Part shown: one piece after another, positions 1 through 9,100 of the stretch
Layout: the number at the start of each line of letters is the position of its first letter
Numbering within the stretch: position 1 is the first letter of the stretch
Assembly: GCA_964485405.1 (NCBI GenBank)
Contig: CAZAJG010000002.1
Location: 62,001-126,000, forward strand
Direction of reading: 5' to 3'
DNA length: 64,000 nt
Source: CAKZNE01 sp964485405
Lineage (GTDB): Bacteria; Bacteroidota; Bacteroidia; Flavobacteriales; Schleiferiaceae
The notes under the pieces: model-generated
The model's input: only the letters and a program-made list of their open reading frames with translations
Told to the model about the DNA's origin: nothing
Database searches by the model: none
Translations under genes and position numbers: made by a program

Positions 1-1421
1 TCACAAACTCAACGGAGAAACCGAATTCTTCCGCTACAATATTGAGTGTTTCTCCATCTAGTCTTTGGTTCATGGTTACCATCATACCTAAAGACATACA
101 GGCAGAAATAATATCTGCTANNNNNNNNNNCTGTAACACACATCATGTTAGCCAATTCGCTAACCGTTACAAATTCTGTAACCTTGATGGTTTTGGTCTC
201 CTCTTCTTGACGCAGTTCATCAAGAGCAACTTGCTCTTTTCTCTCTTGCCTCTTTTCTCTTCTAAGCTTAGATCCTTTAGACTTTTTACCGCCTCCAGTA
301 AGCTTCTCAAGCGTTTCTTTAATCTGCTTCTGGATTTCTTCTGGTGTAAGCTCTCTTTTAGGCTCTACCTTACGGCCACGACCTTTTCCACCTCCACGTT
401 GATTTCCACCACCGCGATTTTGGTTATTGGGCCTATTGCCTGCTCCACCTGTATTAGTAGTTGAATCGCCTGGTTTAACAATTCGTTTACGTTGTCTTTT
501 CTTTCCGGGAGTGCCTTTATTATCTGCGCTACTGGCTACCTTTTTCTTTTTCGGTCTTTCAAATTTACTTAGGTCAACCTTCTCGCCAGTGAACTTAGGA
601 CCAGAAAGCTTTTGAAATTTGGTTTCAATTTTTCCTTCTTGATCTTCTGATTCCTTGTTTCCTTCATTCTCTTGCTCCGGCTTTTCTTCAACAGGGGCTG
701 CCGCTTCGACTTTTACTTCCGGAGTTTTTTCCTCTGCTTTCTTTTCTTCCTTAACCTCAACAATAGGCTCTTCTTTTGGCTCATCTACGGCAACAACCTC
801 TTCCTCTTTTTGAGGAGCTGCTTTTACCTCTTCAGCCTCAGGCTTCACCTCAGGAGCTTTTTCTTCTTTTTTCTCTTCTTTAACCTCCTTGACCTCCGCC
901 TCAACAGGCTTTGGTGTCTCTTCCTCTACCTTCACCTCTGGTTCAGGAACAGTTTCTTCCACTGAAGCAACAGGCTCAACAATAACCTCTTCCTCTTTTG
1001 GAGGTGTGGGTATTGGCTCTTCTTTCTTTTCTTCAGCAACAACTTCTTCGGGCTCAGGCTCAGGTGCCTTTTTATCCAAATCAATTTTACCTACAGTTTT
1101 TGGTCCAGAAAGTGTTGCTTTTCCCTTAATCACACTTGATTCGGGAGAAACTTCAGGAGCTTCATCTACCACTTCTTCTTTTTCAGCGCGCAGCGCTTCC
1201 TTCTCCTCTTTTTTCTGAAGACTAACTTTTTCCGAGGCTTCTTTTCTTGCTTTGTCTGGAGCAAACTTCTCCAGGGCCAGTTGTATATACTCCTCGCTAA
1301 TTTTTGTGGTAGGTCTCATTTTTTCAGAGATCCCCTGATCTTCTAAAAAGTCCATAACGGTACTAACACCGGTATTGCACTCTTTCGCCAATTGACTAAG
1401 TCTTAAAGACTTTTCTGCCAT
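1..1421 (-). CDS. infB: Translation initiation factor IF-2, N-terminal part (runs off the left edge)
   Basis: IF-2 brings initiator tRNA to the 30S ribosome and hydrolyses GTP on subunit joining. Only the N-terminal part is here. Residues 1-50 form an IF2_N helical domain (KSLRLSQLAKECNTGVSTVM). A long Glu/Lys/Pro/Val-rich disordered linker follows, then a Gly/Arg-rich basic stretch, then the second IF2_N domain starting near VTEFVTVSELANMM. The GTPase domain lies beyond the window. A 10-N run at 121-130 breaks the frame, but simply removing the Ns restores family-like sequence (CVTVADIISACMSLGMMVT), so the gene is intact and the Ns are an assembly artefact. It is the last visible gene of rimP-nusA-infB, 15 nt after nusA. 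Confidence 0.95.
121..130. other. 10-N assembly gap inside infB, probably of zero true length
   Basis: Ten Ns. On the minus strand the flanks read aca-g and ta-gca-gat. Joined directly they give aca-gta-gca-gat (T-V-A-D), which continues the IF-2 sequence in frame, with the same residue spacing I expect for the family. The run therefore seems to be a placeholder between abutting contigs. Confidence 0.8.
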
Positions 1422-1436
1422 AAAATTTGGTTTCCT

Positions 1437-2672
1437 TTATTCTTCAAATTCGGATCGCAATATGCTTCTTACCTCTTCAACAGTTTCTTCTTCGAGGTCT
1501 GTTCTAGACACAAGTTCTTCAACACTTAAATCTAAAACGCTTCTAGCGGTATCACAACCCTTAGCTTTTAATTCTTCGATTATCCAGCTTTCAATTTCAT
1601 CTGAAAACTCGGTTAATTCGATATCTTCATCTTCGTCTACATCTCTGTAAACATCGATTTCATAGCCTGTTAACTGTCCGGCTAATTTAATATTCATTCC
1701 TCGTTTACCAATAGCCAAAGAAACCTGGTCCGGTTTTAAAAACACCTCAGCTTTCATTTCTGATTCGTCTAAAACAATGGAGGTAACTTTTGCTGGGCTC
1801 AATGCTCTTTGTACAAAAAGTTGAGCATTGTTGGTATAGTTGATTACATCAATATTTTCGTTTCCTAGCTCTCTTACAATACTGTGAATACGACTCCCTT
1901 TCATCCCTACACAGGCTCCTACCGGGTCAATTCTATCATCGTAAGATTCTACTGCAACTTTTGCTTTTTCACCTGGCTCGCGAACCACTTTTTTCACTAC
2001 AATTAAACCATCAAAAACCTCTGGAATTTCCTGTTCAAAAAGTTTCTCCAAAAATTTAGGGTTGGTTCTGGAAAGAATAACCACTGGTTTATTTCCTTTC
2101 AAATCTACCGTTTTAACTACCGCACGAACGGTATCTCCTTTACGGTAAAAATCACCTTGAATTTGTTGATCTTTTGGGAGAACCAATTCATTTTGGTCGT
2201 CATCATAAATGATTACGGCTCTTGGTCTTACATGGTGAATTTCACCCGTAAGAATTTCTCCTTCCAGATCCTTATATTTCTTGTAGATGATTCCATTATC
2301 ATGCTCTTGAATCTTCTGAACCAAATTCTGGCGAAAAGCCAAAACAAACCTTCTTCCTAAATCAATCAGCTTAACTTCTTCTGACACTTCTTCACCCACT
2401 TCAAAATCAGGCTCAATCGCCAATGCTTCAGTAAGCTCAACCTCAAGGTTTTCATCATCAACCTCTCCATCCGCAACAATTACTCTGTTTCTCCAGATTT
2501 CAAGGTCTCCTTTATCAGGGTTTACAATAATGTCAAAATTTTCATCCGTTCCAAACCTCTTCAACAATTGACTTCTAAAAGCTTCTTCTATGATAGCCAT
2601 TAGTGTTACTCTGTCAATGTTTTTTTCGTCTTTAAACTCGGAAAAACTTTCTATGATAGCCTGATTTTCCAT
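1437..2672 (-). CDS. nusA: Transcription termination/antitermination factor NusA
   Basis: NusA binds RNA polymerase and nascent RNA and tunes pausing, hairpin-dependent termination and antitermination. The 411 residues show the usual order: N-terminal polymerase-binding domain (about 1-125), S1 domain (about 135-200), and tandem KH domains (about 205-345). The KH signature GACVGMKGSRIHSIVRELGNE and the second KH motif SLAIGKRGMNIKLA are visible. The C-terminus is a short acidic helix-hairpin-helix-like segment (KGCDTARSVLDLSVEELVSRT) rather than the long acidic repeats of enterobacterial NusA; this short form is normal in Bacteroidota. It lies 16 nt after rimP and 15 nt before infB, so it is co-transcribed with both. 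Confidence 0.97.
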   Translation of the reverse strand: MENQAIIESFSEFKDEKNIDRVTLMAIIEEAFRSQLLKRFGTDENFDIIVNPDKGDLEIWRNRVIVADGEVDDENLEVELTEALAIEPDFEVGEEVSEEVKLIDLGRRFVLAFRQNLVQKIQEHDNGIIYKKYKDLEGEILTGEIHHVRPRAVIIYDDDQNELVLPKDQQIQGDFYRKGDTVRAVVKTVDLKGNKPVVILSRTNPKFLEKLFEQEIPEVFDGLIVVKKVVREPGEKAKVAVESYDDRIDPVGACVGMKGSRIHSIVRELGNENIDVINYTNNAQLFVQRALSPAKVTSIVLDESEMKAEVFLKPDQVSLAIGKRGMNIKLAGQLTGYEIDVYRDVDEDEDIELTEFSDEIESWIIEELKAKGCDTARSVLDLSVEELVSRTDLEEETVEEVRSILRSEFEE

Positions 2673-2688
2673 CTTATCCTTTAAATAT

Positions 2689-3153
2689 TTAAAATCTTAA
2701 TTCTAAACTTATTTCCTTTATTTCCTCAAGGGAAACATTTTCTTCTTTTTGAACCTTTATTTTACCCTTACCAACTGGTTTGGGTTGCTTTTCGCTCCAG
2801 CTCACGGTTACCGTATCATTCTCAAATTTTGTGAAATCACCGTTTAATTCCAAACCGTTGTTCAAAATCACTTTAACAGGTCTCCCTACGCTTTTGATGT
2901 ATTGCTCTTTTACAGTAAAAGGAGAACCTACTCCCGGAGACGATACTTCTATTTGAAATTCATCTCCGTCTTCATCCAGACTTCTTTCAACAAATCTACT
3001 AATGCGTATAAGCTGATCTATAGAAATCCCGTCTAAATGATCTACAAGCACCTTTATTCTATCATCTGAACTAATGTTCAAATCAACCAAAAAAGCTTCT
3101 TCTTTGGTTATTGCTTGTGTTACCAGTTCCTTAACCTTTTGCGAATCGATCAT
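2689..3153 (-). CDS. rimP: Ribosome maturation factor RimP
   Basis: RimP helps mature the 30S subunit. At 154 residues it has the family's normal length. The N-terminal alpha/beta domain includes DQLIRISRFVERSLDEDG and the signature EIEVSSPGVGSPF-like stretch (QIEVSSPGVGSPFTVKEQY). The C-terminal half is the SH3-like domain ending SLEEIKEISLELRF. It is the first gene of the conserved rimP-nusA-infB operon. A TATATTTG promoter element and a strong hairpin lie directly upstream, so its leader may be structured. Confidence 0.95.
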   Translation of the reverse strand: MIDSQKVKELVTQAITKEEAFLVDLNISSDDRIKVLVDHLDGISIDQLIRISRFVERSLDEDGDEFQIEVSSPGVGSPFTVKEQYIKSVGRPVKVILNNGLELNGDFTKFENDTVTVSWSEKQPKPVGKGKIKVQKEENVSLEEIKEISLELRF

Positions 3154-3165
3154 ATACGGTTAATA

Positions 3166-3191
3166 AAAGAGGGGACAACCGTCCCCTCTTT
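3166..3191 (-). terminator. Perfect hairpin: terminator of the sirtuin operon and/or leader hairpin of rimP
   Basis: Perfect 11-bp arms (3166-3176 and 3181-3191) flank a 4-nt loop and are followed on the minus strand by TTTTATT. It lies between the sirtuin stop (3235) and the rimP start (3153). It fits a rho-independent terminator for the upstream operon. It also sits immediately after the putative rimP promoter, so rimP transcripts would begin with it. Confidence 0.8.
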
Positions 3192-3198
3192 GCGAGTG

Positions 3199-3206
3199 CA
3201 AATATA
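3199..3206 (-). promoter_or_regulatory. Bacteroidota -7 element upstream of rimP-nusA-infB
   Basis: Minus-strand TATATTTG followed by C matches the Bacteroidota sigma-A -7 consensus TAnnTTTG exactly. No good -33 TTG is seen at 19 nt. Predicted transcription would start near 3191-3194, at the base of the hairpin. Confidence 0.55.
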
Positions 3207-3234
3207 TAACAATATATTATTATAAATGAAAGTT

Positions 3235-3921
3235 CTAAGACTGCATTAATTTGGCCAGAACTTCTTGCATTCCTTCCTCTGCCTTTTTTTGAATGTGTCG
3301 TGAATTTGGGAAACTTTTGAGATCCATTGTGTTGGGATCAATCACCCATATAGGTGTGTTTTTTTGAACGTGATACAAAAGATTTGCTGCTGGATAAACA
3401 TTCAGAGAAGTTCCGATAACTAGTAAAAGGTCACAAGCTTCCACCACTTTTTCTGCTTCTAGCATCATGGGTACTTCTTCTCCAAACCAAACTACGTGTG
3501 GTCGAAGCTGTGAATTTTCCTCACACATATCTCCTTCTTTCAACTCCCAACCTTCAATCTTGTAAATAAGATTTGGGTTTACCGAGCTTCGTGATTTTCT
3601 CAACTCTCCATGTAAATGAAGAACTTGCGAGGAACCAGCTCTCTCATGTAAATCGTCTATATTTTGGGTGATCACTTCAACGTTGAAATTCGCTTCTAAT
3701 TCCACTAAGGTTTTATGAGCTTCGTTAGGGCTTACTTCCAACAATTGCTTCCTTCGTTGATTGTAGAACTCTAAAACCAATTGTTGATTGGCTTTCCATG
3801 CCTCAGGGGTTGCTACCTCGTATATGTTGTGTTTTTCCCAAAGACCATCGCTATCTCTAAAAGTAGAGATTCCACTTTCGGCACTCATCCCTGCACCACT
3901 AAACACTGCAATGTTTTTCAC
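3235..3921 (-). CDS. Sirtuin-type NAD-dependent protein deacylase (CobB/SIRT5-like), zinc ligands lost
   Basis: Sirtuins remove acyl groups from lysines using NAD. Visible motifs: NAD-binding GAGMSAESGISTFRD (residues 9-23), TQNIDDLHERAG (85-96), catalytic His104 in HLHGE, and GTSLNVYPAANL near the C-terminus. Tyr53 and Arg56 (EFYNQRR) match the YxxR pair that marks class III enzymes with desuccinylase/demalonylase activity. The zinc-ribbon insert is degenerate: between residues 108 and 140 there is only one Cys (133) where relatives such as E. coli CobB have several. It is the last gene of the giant-protein operon, 20 nt after the lipoprotein, and is followed by a terminator; a functional link to that operon is not evident. 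Confidence 0.9.
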   Translation of the reverse strand: MKNIAVFSGAGMSAESGISTFRDSDGLWEKHNIYEVATPEAWKANQQLVLEFYNQRRKQLLEVSPNEAHKTLVELEANFNVEVITQNIDDLHERAGSSQVLHLHGELRKSRSSVNPNLIYKIEGWELKEGDMCEENSQLRPHVVWFGEEVPMMLEAEKVVEACDLLLVIGTSLNVYPAANLLYHVQKNTPIWVIDPNTMDLKSFPNSRHIQKKAEEGMQEVLAKLMQS

Positions 3922-3941
3922 TACAAAACGCTTTTGTTTGT

Positions 3942-4634
3942 TTAAATCACGTCCAAAGTAGCAATATCTTTTACAGTAGTAGAATTTCCGTCTGGGTCTT
4001 CTATCTCTAAAGTTAAGCTGTAACTCCCTAACTGCACGTTTTCAGAATTGAAAGTAGCTTCCAGCACAAAAAGCGTACTTGTATTTCCACTTGCATCTAG
4101 CAAAATAATATGAGCAATAGAATTATCGGATTGATTGTAGAGAATGGCACTCACCGTGTAAGTTGTAAGACTTGACGCATTGTAATCATCTCGAACATTT
4201 ACCGTTAGAGTGGCACTACTATCTGTTGAGCCACTAGTGGTATCTATAATACTAGAAGATAGATTAAAGCTTGATAAATATGGAGCTCCATTTAAGTCAA
4301 AGCTTAAGCTTTGCTCATCGCTTTGTTGGTCTAGAAAAACAACTCTTTCATCTGTTTCAAAGCCCGTGGCCTCTACCGTTATAATATTCTCAGACAAGCG
4401 CACTTTATTCAGTTCGTAAAAACCATCGTCATCGGATGATGTTGTGGCCGAACCTGTTTCGTCTCCATCGGTATAAGCGGCTGTAATTTTTGCCCCCTCA
4501 ATTACCTCTCCATTATTATCCGTAATTGTGCCACTCAAACTTCCTTCGTTTGGGCCGAAAATATTTTTCTCACAAGATATTATGAATGGTACGATTACCA
4601 GAAAACCTATTCCTATTTTAAAGTATCTTCTCAT
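3942..4634 (-). CDS. Lipoprotein with carboxypeptidase-regulatory-like domain
   Basis: A type II signal peptide with lipobox FIIS-Cys21 predicts a lipoprotein of 230 residues. Residues 31-105 (GSLSGTITDNNGEVIEGAKI through the ENIITVEATGFETDERVV strands) resemble the CarboxypepD_reg beta-sandwich found on many Bacteroidota surface proteins. Residues 112-230 look like a second Ig-like beta domain (ATLTVNVRDDYNASSLTTYTV, YSLTLEIEDPDGNST). It starts 2 nt after the secretin stop and is therefore translationally linked to it. By position it could be a pilotin, an assembly partner or a surface anchor for the secretin/giant-protein pair; that role is inferred from context only. Confidence 0.75.
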   Translation of the reverse strand: MRRYFKIGIGFLVIVPFIISCEKNIFGPNEGSLSGTITDNNGEVIEGAKITAAYTDGDETGSATTSSDDDGFYELNKVRLSENIITVEATGFETDERVVFLDQQSDEQSLSFDLNGAPYLSSFNLSSSIIDTTSGSTDSSATLTVNVRDDYNASSLTTYTVSAILYNQSDNSIAHIILLDASGNTSTLFVLEATFNSENVQLGSYSLTLEIEDPDGNSTTVKDIATLDVI

Positions 4635-4636
4635 GA

Positions 4637-6181
4637 CTAAAATAATTTTCTTATGCCTTTACGGCTCAATTTCTTATCCTCTGATTTCATTCTTTTACTT
4701 GCCTTTTTATACTCCTTTGAAGATTGATGCAACGTCTCATTTTTCAACGGGCTTATATACGGTGTAATGTAAATTACTGTTTCTAAGTAGTTTTTAACTT
4801 TTGTTTTATTTCTAAAAAGGAGATTTAAAACCGGAATGTATCTAAGAATAGGTACACCAGAAACGCCATCTGCTTCTTCTGCTTCAATTAGCCCACCTAT
4901 AATTAATGTCTCCCCATTCTTCACCATCACTTTGGTATTTATGGCATTCGTGAGCGTATTGATTTCTCCTTCGGCTTCGGAAATCAAAAAATCTGAGCTG
5001 TTTCCTTTTACCGTCATCTGAATATCATCATTGCTCATCACTACAGGCGTAACATCAAGAGATATCCCAGCGTCAATGCTTTGAAGGTTTGTGGTTAGGC
5101 CATTGATACTAGCCGTTTGCAACTGAACGTATCTTTTCTCTTTAATCTCGATTGTTGCTTTTTCGTTATTGGTCGTAACTACATGGGGATTGGTAAGTAT
5201 GTTGGCATATTCCTTTTCTACTAAGGCTCTTAAATTTGCCTTAAAGTTCGGATTAAGCTGTCCTAAAAAAGAGTAGCTAAAATCAATACCTGCTCCAGGG
5301 TTGTAATTTATATCCGAAAGTCTACCCGTTTGTCCGGAAGTTACATCTATTCCCCAGCTGAATTGATCTCCATGACTGTATTCAACAATGAGCAGCTCTA
5401 TACTTACTCGAATTGGTTTAAAGTCTACAATTCGAAATTTACTCACCGTTTCTTTTATATCCGATAAAGTACCTTCTAGCATAATGGCATTCAAGGATTC
5501 AACCGGGTACATTTTTGCGGTTACGCCAAGCTTTGTCGCTTGAGTTTGTATTTCTGTATGGTCAAGATGTTGCGGATGGTAAGTGTATAGAACCTTTTTG
5601 TCCCCCACAATATCCTCTGCTCCCTTTCCATACACTATATATCTGTTTTGCTCTTTCACCGCAAGCATACCCGACCGATAGGTAGCTTCATCGACTACAT
5701 GATTCAACGAAAAAGTTTCAATATCCAGATTTGCGTAAACATCTACGCCTCCAACATAAGTAAAAGATACTCCTGCTTCTTTTTGAATATCATCAAAGAG
5801 CTCTCTCAGATCCTTATTTTTCATGTGAGCATGATAAAGGCCGCTATGATATTTCTTTAAATGTTTAAAGTGAAGCTTATGATACACCACTGAATCGCGA
5901 TATTGATCATACTCTGAATGCTTTACCGAATCTGGGTGGTGATGAAATACGCCTGGTAATTCAAAGTTATGACCAAAAATGGTAAAGGATTCTTTCTCTT
6001 TTTCTGGGACCGCAGCAATAGAATCTACTCTGTTGGTAACCAAGGAGTCCTTCACCTGTGCCTTCATTTGCACGGTTAAGGCGAAGAGAAAAACTATACT
6101 TAAATAGTTCTTTTTTCGGATTCCATTTCCTAAAACGTGGAACCGATTTTGGATCATCTTGGGGTAATATCGTTTTTTCAT
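4637..6181 (-). CDS. Secretin-family outer-membrane channel (type II/III secretion superfamily)
   Basis: Secretins form large gated outer-membrane rings. The 514-residue protein has a Sec signal segment (residues 26-42, ending VQMKAQ), a His-rich stretch (about 79-120), and an STN/N0-like domain (about 122-185, LRELFDDIQKEAGVSFTYVGG). An N1-like domain follows (about 197-255), then the secretin core (about 256-475). Family hallmarks are NILTNPHVVTTNNEKATI, TLIIGGLIEAE and VPILRYIPVLNLLFRNK. A basic tail follows (KRMKSEDKKLSRKGIRKLF). Length and layout resemble MshL/PilQ-type secretins. No GspE ATPase, platform protein or pseudopilin lies in the window. It begins 9 nt after the giant protein's stop and is almost certainly co-transcribed with it. 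Confidence 0.9.
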   Translation of the reverse strand: MKKRYYPKMIQNRFHVLGNGIRKKNYLSIVFLFALTVQMKAQVKDSLVTNRVDSIAAVPEKEKESFTIFGHNFELPGVFHHHPDSVKHSEYDQYRDSVVYHKLHFKHLKKYHSGLYHAHMKNKDLRELFDDIQKEAGVSFTYVGGVDVYANLDIETFSLNHVVDEATYRSGMLAVKEQNRYIVYGKGAEDIVGDKKVLYTYHPQHLDHTEIQTQATKLGVTAKMYPVESLNAIMLEGTLSDIKETVSKFRIVDFKPIRVSIELLIVEYSHGDQFSWGIDVTSGQTGRLSDINYNPGAGIDFSYSFLGQLNPNFKANLRALVEKEYANILTNPHVVTTNNEKATIEIKEKRYVQLQTASINGLTTNLQSIDAGISLDVTPVVMSNDDIQMTVKGNSSDFLISEAEGEINTLTNAINTKVMVKNGETLIIGGLIEAEEADGVSGVPILRYIPVLNLLFRNKTKVKNYLETVIYITPYISPLKNETLHQSSKEYKKASKRMKSEDKKLSRKGIRKLF

Positions 6182-6190
6182 AAGAGGTAT

Positions 6191-9100
6191 TTATTTAACC
6201 GATCCATCTGGCATGGTTGTGTTGCTCAGTGTTGCAGCGTCAAAATTTGGTAATGTGATATAGGCAGGCATCTGATCCGTTTTTCCAAATTGAGTTTTAT
6301 AGTTAAGGTTTGTTTGAACTTCATCAATTATCCAAACATTACCGTCTCCTTTAACTTTACTCGCAGCAGCTCTTTGATTTCCAAATAGATCTTTTTGCTT
6401 TTTCGATGTGCCTCTAATTTTATCCGAATAAAGATATTCATGACTATTCCCATGTTTTAAGAACACCCTTGCTCCCAACTTCAGTTCTGTTAAAGGCACA
6501 ACTTGATCATTCGTAAAAATGGTAACTGAATCAGCGGTCCAGTATTCTGAAGCATTTAAGTTCTTCTTTTTAACACTTCCCAGCTCTTTATAGGGTGTTT
6601 GCACATAAATAGTCTTAAAAACAGGAGGAGTATAACCCGAGAAATAAGCTCTAAATGGGCTCTTTCTCTTTCTAGCAGTATGTTTTTGTGGAGAAGAAAC
6701 TCTGATTCTCTTCGCTACTTTTATAGAGCCATAAGCATTATGAGCCTCGTGAACACCCAAGTACTCTCCCGTTTTGGCATTCTTCAATACAAATTGGTCC
6801 ACAGCCTTAACCACTGTTCCTTGAACCGAACTTAGCGGAGTTCCTGATTTTGGTAATATTTGCCACCAATTTTCAAATGCCGTGCTTGGTGTAGCCATAA
6901 TCATATTGCCTCCACCGTGGTTTGGATAGGTATAAGGTTTGGAAACCGAAGCCAACTCAAATTTGGTATCTCTATGCCTCAATCGAATCCAACTTCCATA
7001 AAGAACCTGTTCGCTAGGTGAAGCTCCATGATTCTGCACATCAGAAGCTCCATCATTCATGGTGTAATTTGCAATAATCGAGGAATAGTTTGGGTGACTT
7101 GGATCTATATCCTTTAAGCGCCATTCATCTATATGGGCTGGTTTAACATGACCTTTCCAAACTCTAAAATCAAAAAGGTAACCTTTAAAGAAGTACTTAC
7201 GGGTCAACAGGTCATCAAACTCAGCATCGCTGTTGTAATTGTTCACATTCAAATTGTAACCAGCTCCTACAAGGTAGGTTTGATTACTTCCGTCTTCGGG
7301 GTCAAAGAAACGGGTGAAAGAGTTATCAAAGAACTTGGTATCGTGAAAACTAATTTGTTTACTACCCTTGCTCGCTCCGTCAATAAATAATTCTACGGTT
7401 AGAGTTTGGTGTTGACTGTTGTGCGCCAAATGGAAAGCTACATTTTGCTCGATGTTGTTATCCAATTCATAATCCCAATTGAGCTTCTCCGAAATATTGA
7501 TGAATGGCACAATGTACTTCTCGTTTATGGTAGTTTTTTCAAACACTTTCCTAAACAAATGGAAAGATATCGTTCGATCCGCTTCCCTACGGATGTCAAA
7601 GCCTACGCCCGCCTTAATCTCGCTTCCAGCAGTATACGTTTTAGCCCGTTGTACTAATACTTGAACCTCACCATTATTTTCCCCGGCCATCACATTCATT
7701 TCAAGGGTGGTTTTCAAGTGAGCTCCAGTGGAAGCCCCAGAAGATATGGTTAAAGGCGCTTGGCTCGCGGACCATTTTCCAGAGGCTTTATCCATTTCAT
7801 TTGAAAAACGTCCATTAAAACTATAATTCCCTTTATCCCAGGCTACATTCTTTAAACTCAATCGTAGATATTCATAATGCGGATGTAAAGGTGTTACCAA
7901 ACTTGCATGAGCCGTTAAGCCCGCTCTTTCTTTGATCTCAGCATCTGTAAGTGCCTTGGCCCAAACATTTACTCTACTCATGTTTCCGTCTAAAGCTTGT
8001 CTGGAGCCATAATCATCTTTTCCAATGTGAATAGGTACCTTATCATCTATCAAAGTAATCGGACCGGTAGAACTACTGGACACCAACGTTCCATTAATGA
8101 ACAACTTAGCTTTATTGTTGCCCAACACGGCTGCATAATGTCTCCATGTATTTACATCCCCGCCAGTTTTCCAATCCAGATTATGATTATTGTTATTCGC
8201 CTGACGGTGATAGAATGTTATCTGATTTGTTCCTTTCTTAGGATGTAGGAAGAAACCTTCCCTCTTGTTGATCAGAACTGCATCATCATTCCAGATTGAA
8301 GAATGTCCTTTCGCCCAAGTTTCAAGAGTTATTTCCTTCTCAAACTTAAGATTTGGTCCGTAGTTAAACTGGGTTGGGACAAAACCTGTTTCAGAGTTAT
8401 GGGAAGAGTTAGATTGCCAGTTGGAAAGCATACCTTGAAAAGCTTGATTGTAAACCCAGTCGCCACTGCCATTATCAAAAGGATAATAAGCGATAAGTTC
8501 AACAAAATCTGGATGGTTAAAAGTTACTGGTTTTGTGCTCCATTCTTTTATGGTTGTTGCCGACAGGGCTTTTCTCCACAAACGAACTTCATCAATTTGA
8601 CCTTTAAAATACTTGGAGGATGCATCATGGGAATATCCAATTAGAATGCGATCTTGGGATTGATCTGATTGGGTTTTACTACCACTGGCAACCAATACTC
8701 CATCTACATATAGTTTCTGACCGTTAATAGATGAACCCATAGCATGAGCGACATGGTGCCATTTCCCATCGGCATAGTTCTTTCCAGAAGAATGGATAAT
8801 TTCATTATTCCAAACTCTAGCGTACATATCTCCATTTTTGAGATATATATGCCTGTCGTATTGCTTTAAAACTCCTTTATCATAAAGCACGGCACTAAAC
8901 AAGCCTCCATCTCCATGGCTTGTTTTAAACCACATCTCATGGGTAATTTCAGTTTCTGGGCCATCCAGCATCACCTCTATTCTTCGACTTCCGTCAAAGT
9001 TGGCCGAGTGATTGGTTTTGGGAGCTTGATAATTTAAGATAGTTGATTGAATCGGCACCTCCAAATAGTCATCCTGTCCATCAAACTCCAACATAGTTAA

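Noticed and set aside
9..120. A frameshifted, truncated IF-2 end
   Set aside because: The break is caused by the N run; deleting it restores the normal IF-2 sequence.
6191..7000. Type IX secretion sorting domain at the end of the giant protein
   Set aside because: The C-terminus lacks the sorting-domain pattern (PNP...NGxYxV...KxVxx); it ends in MIR-like sequence and a short tail.
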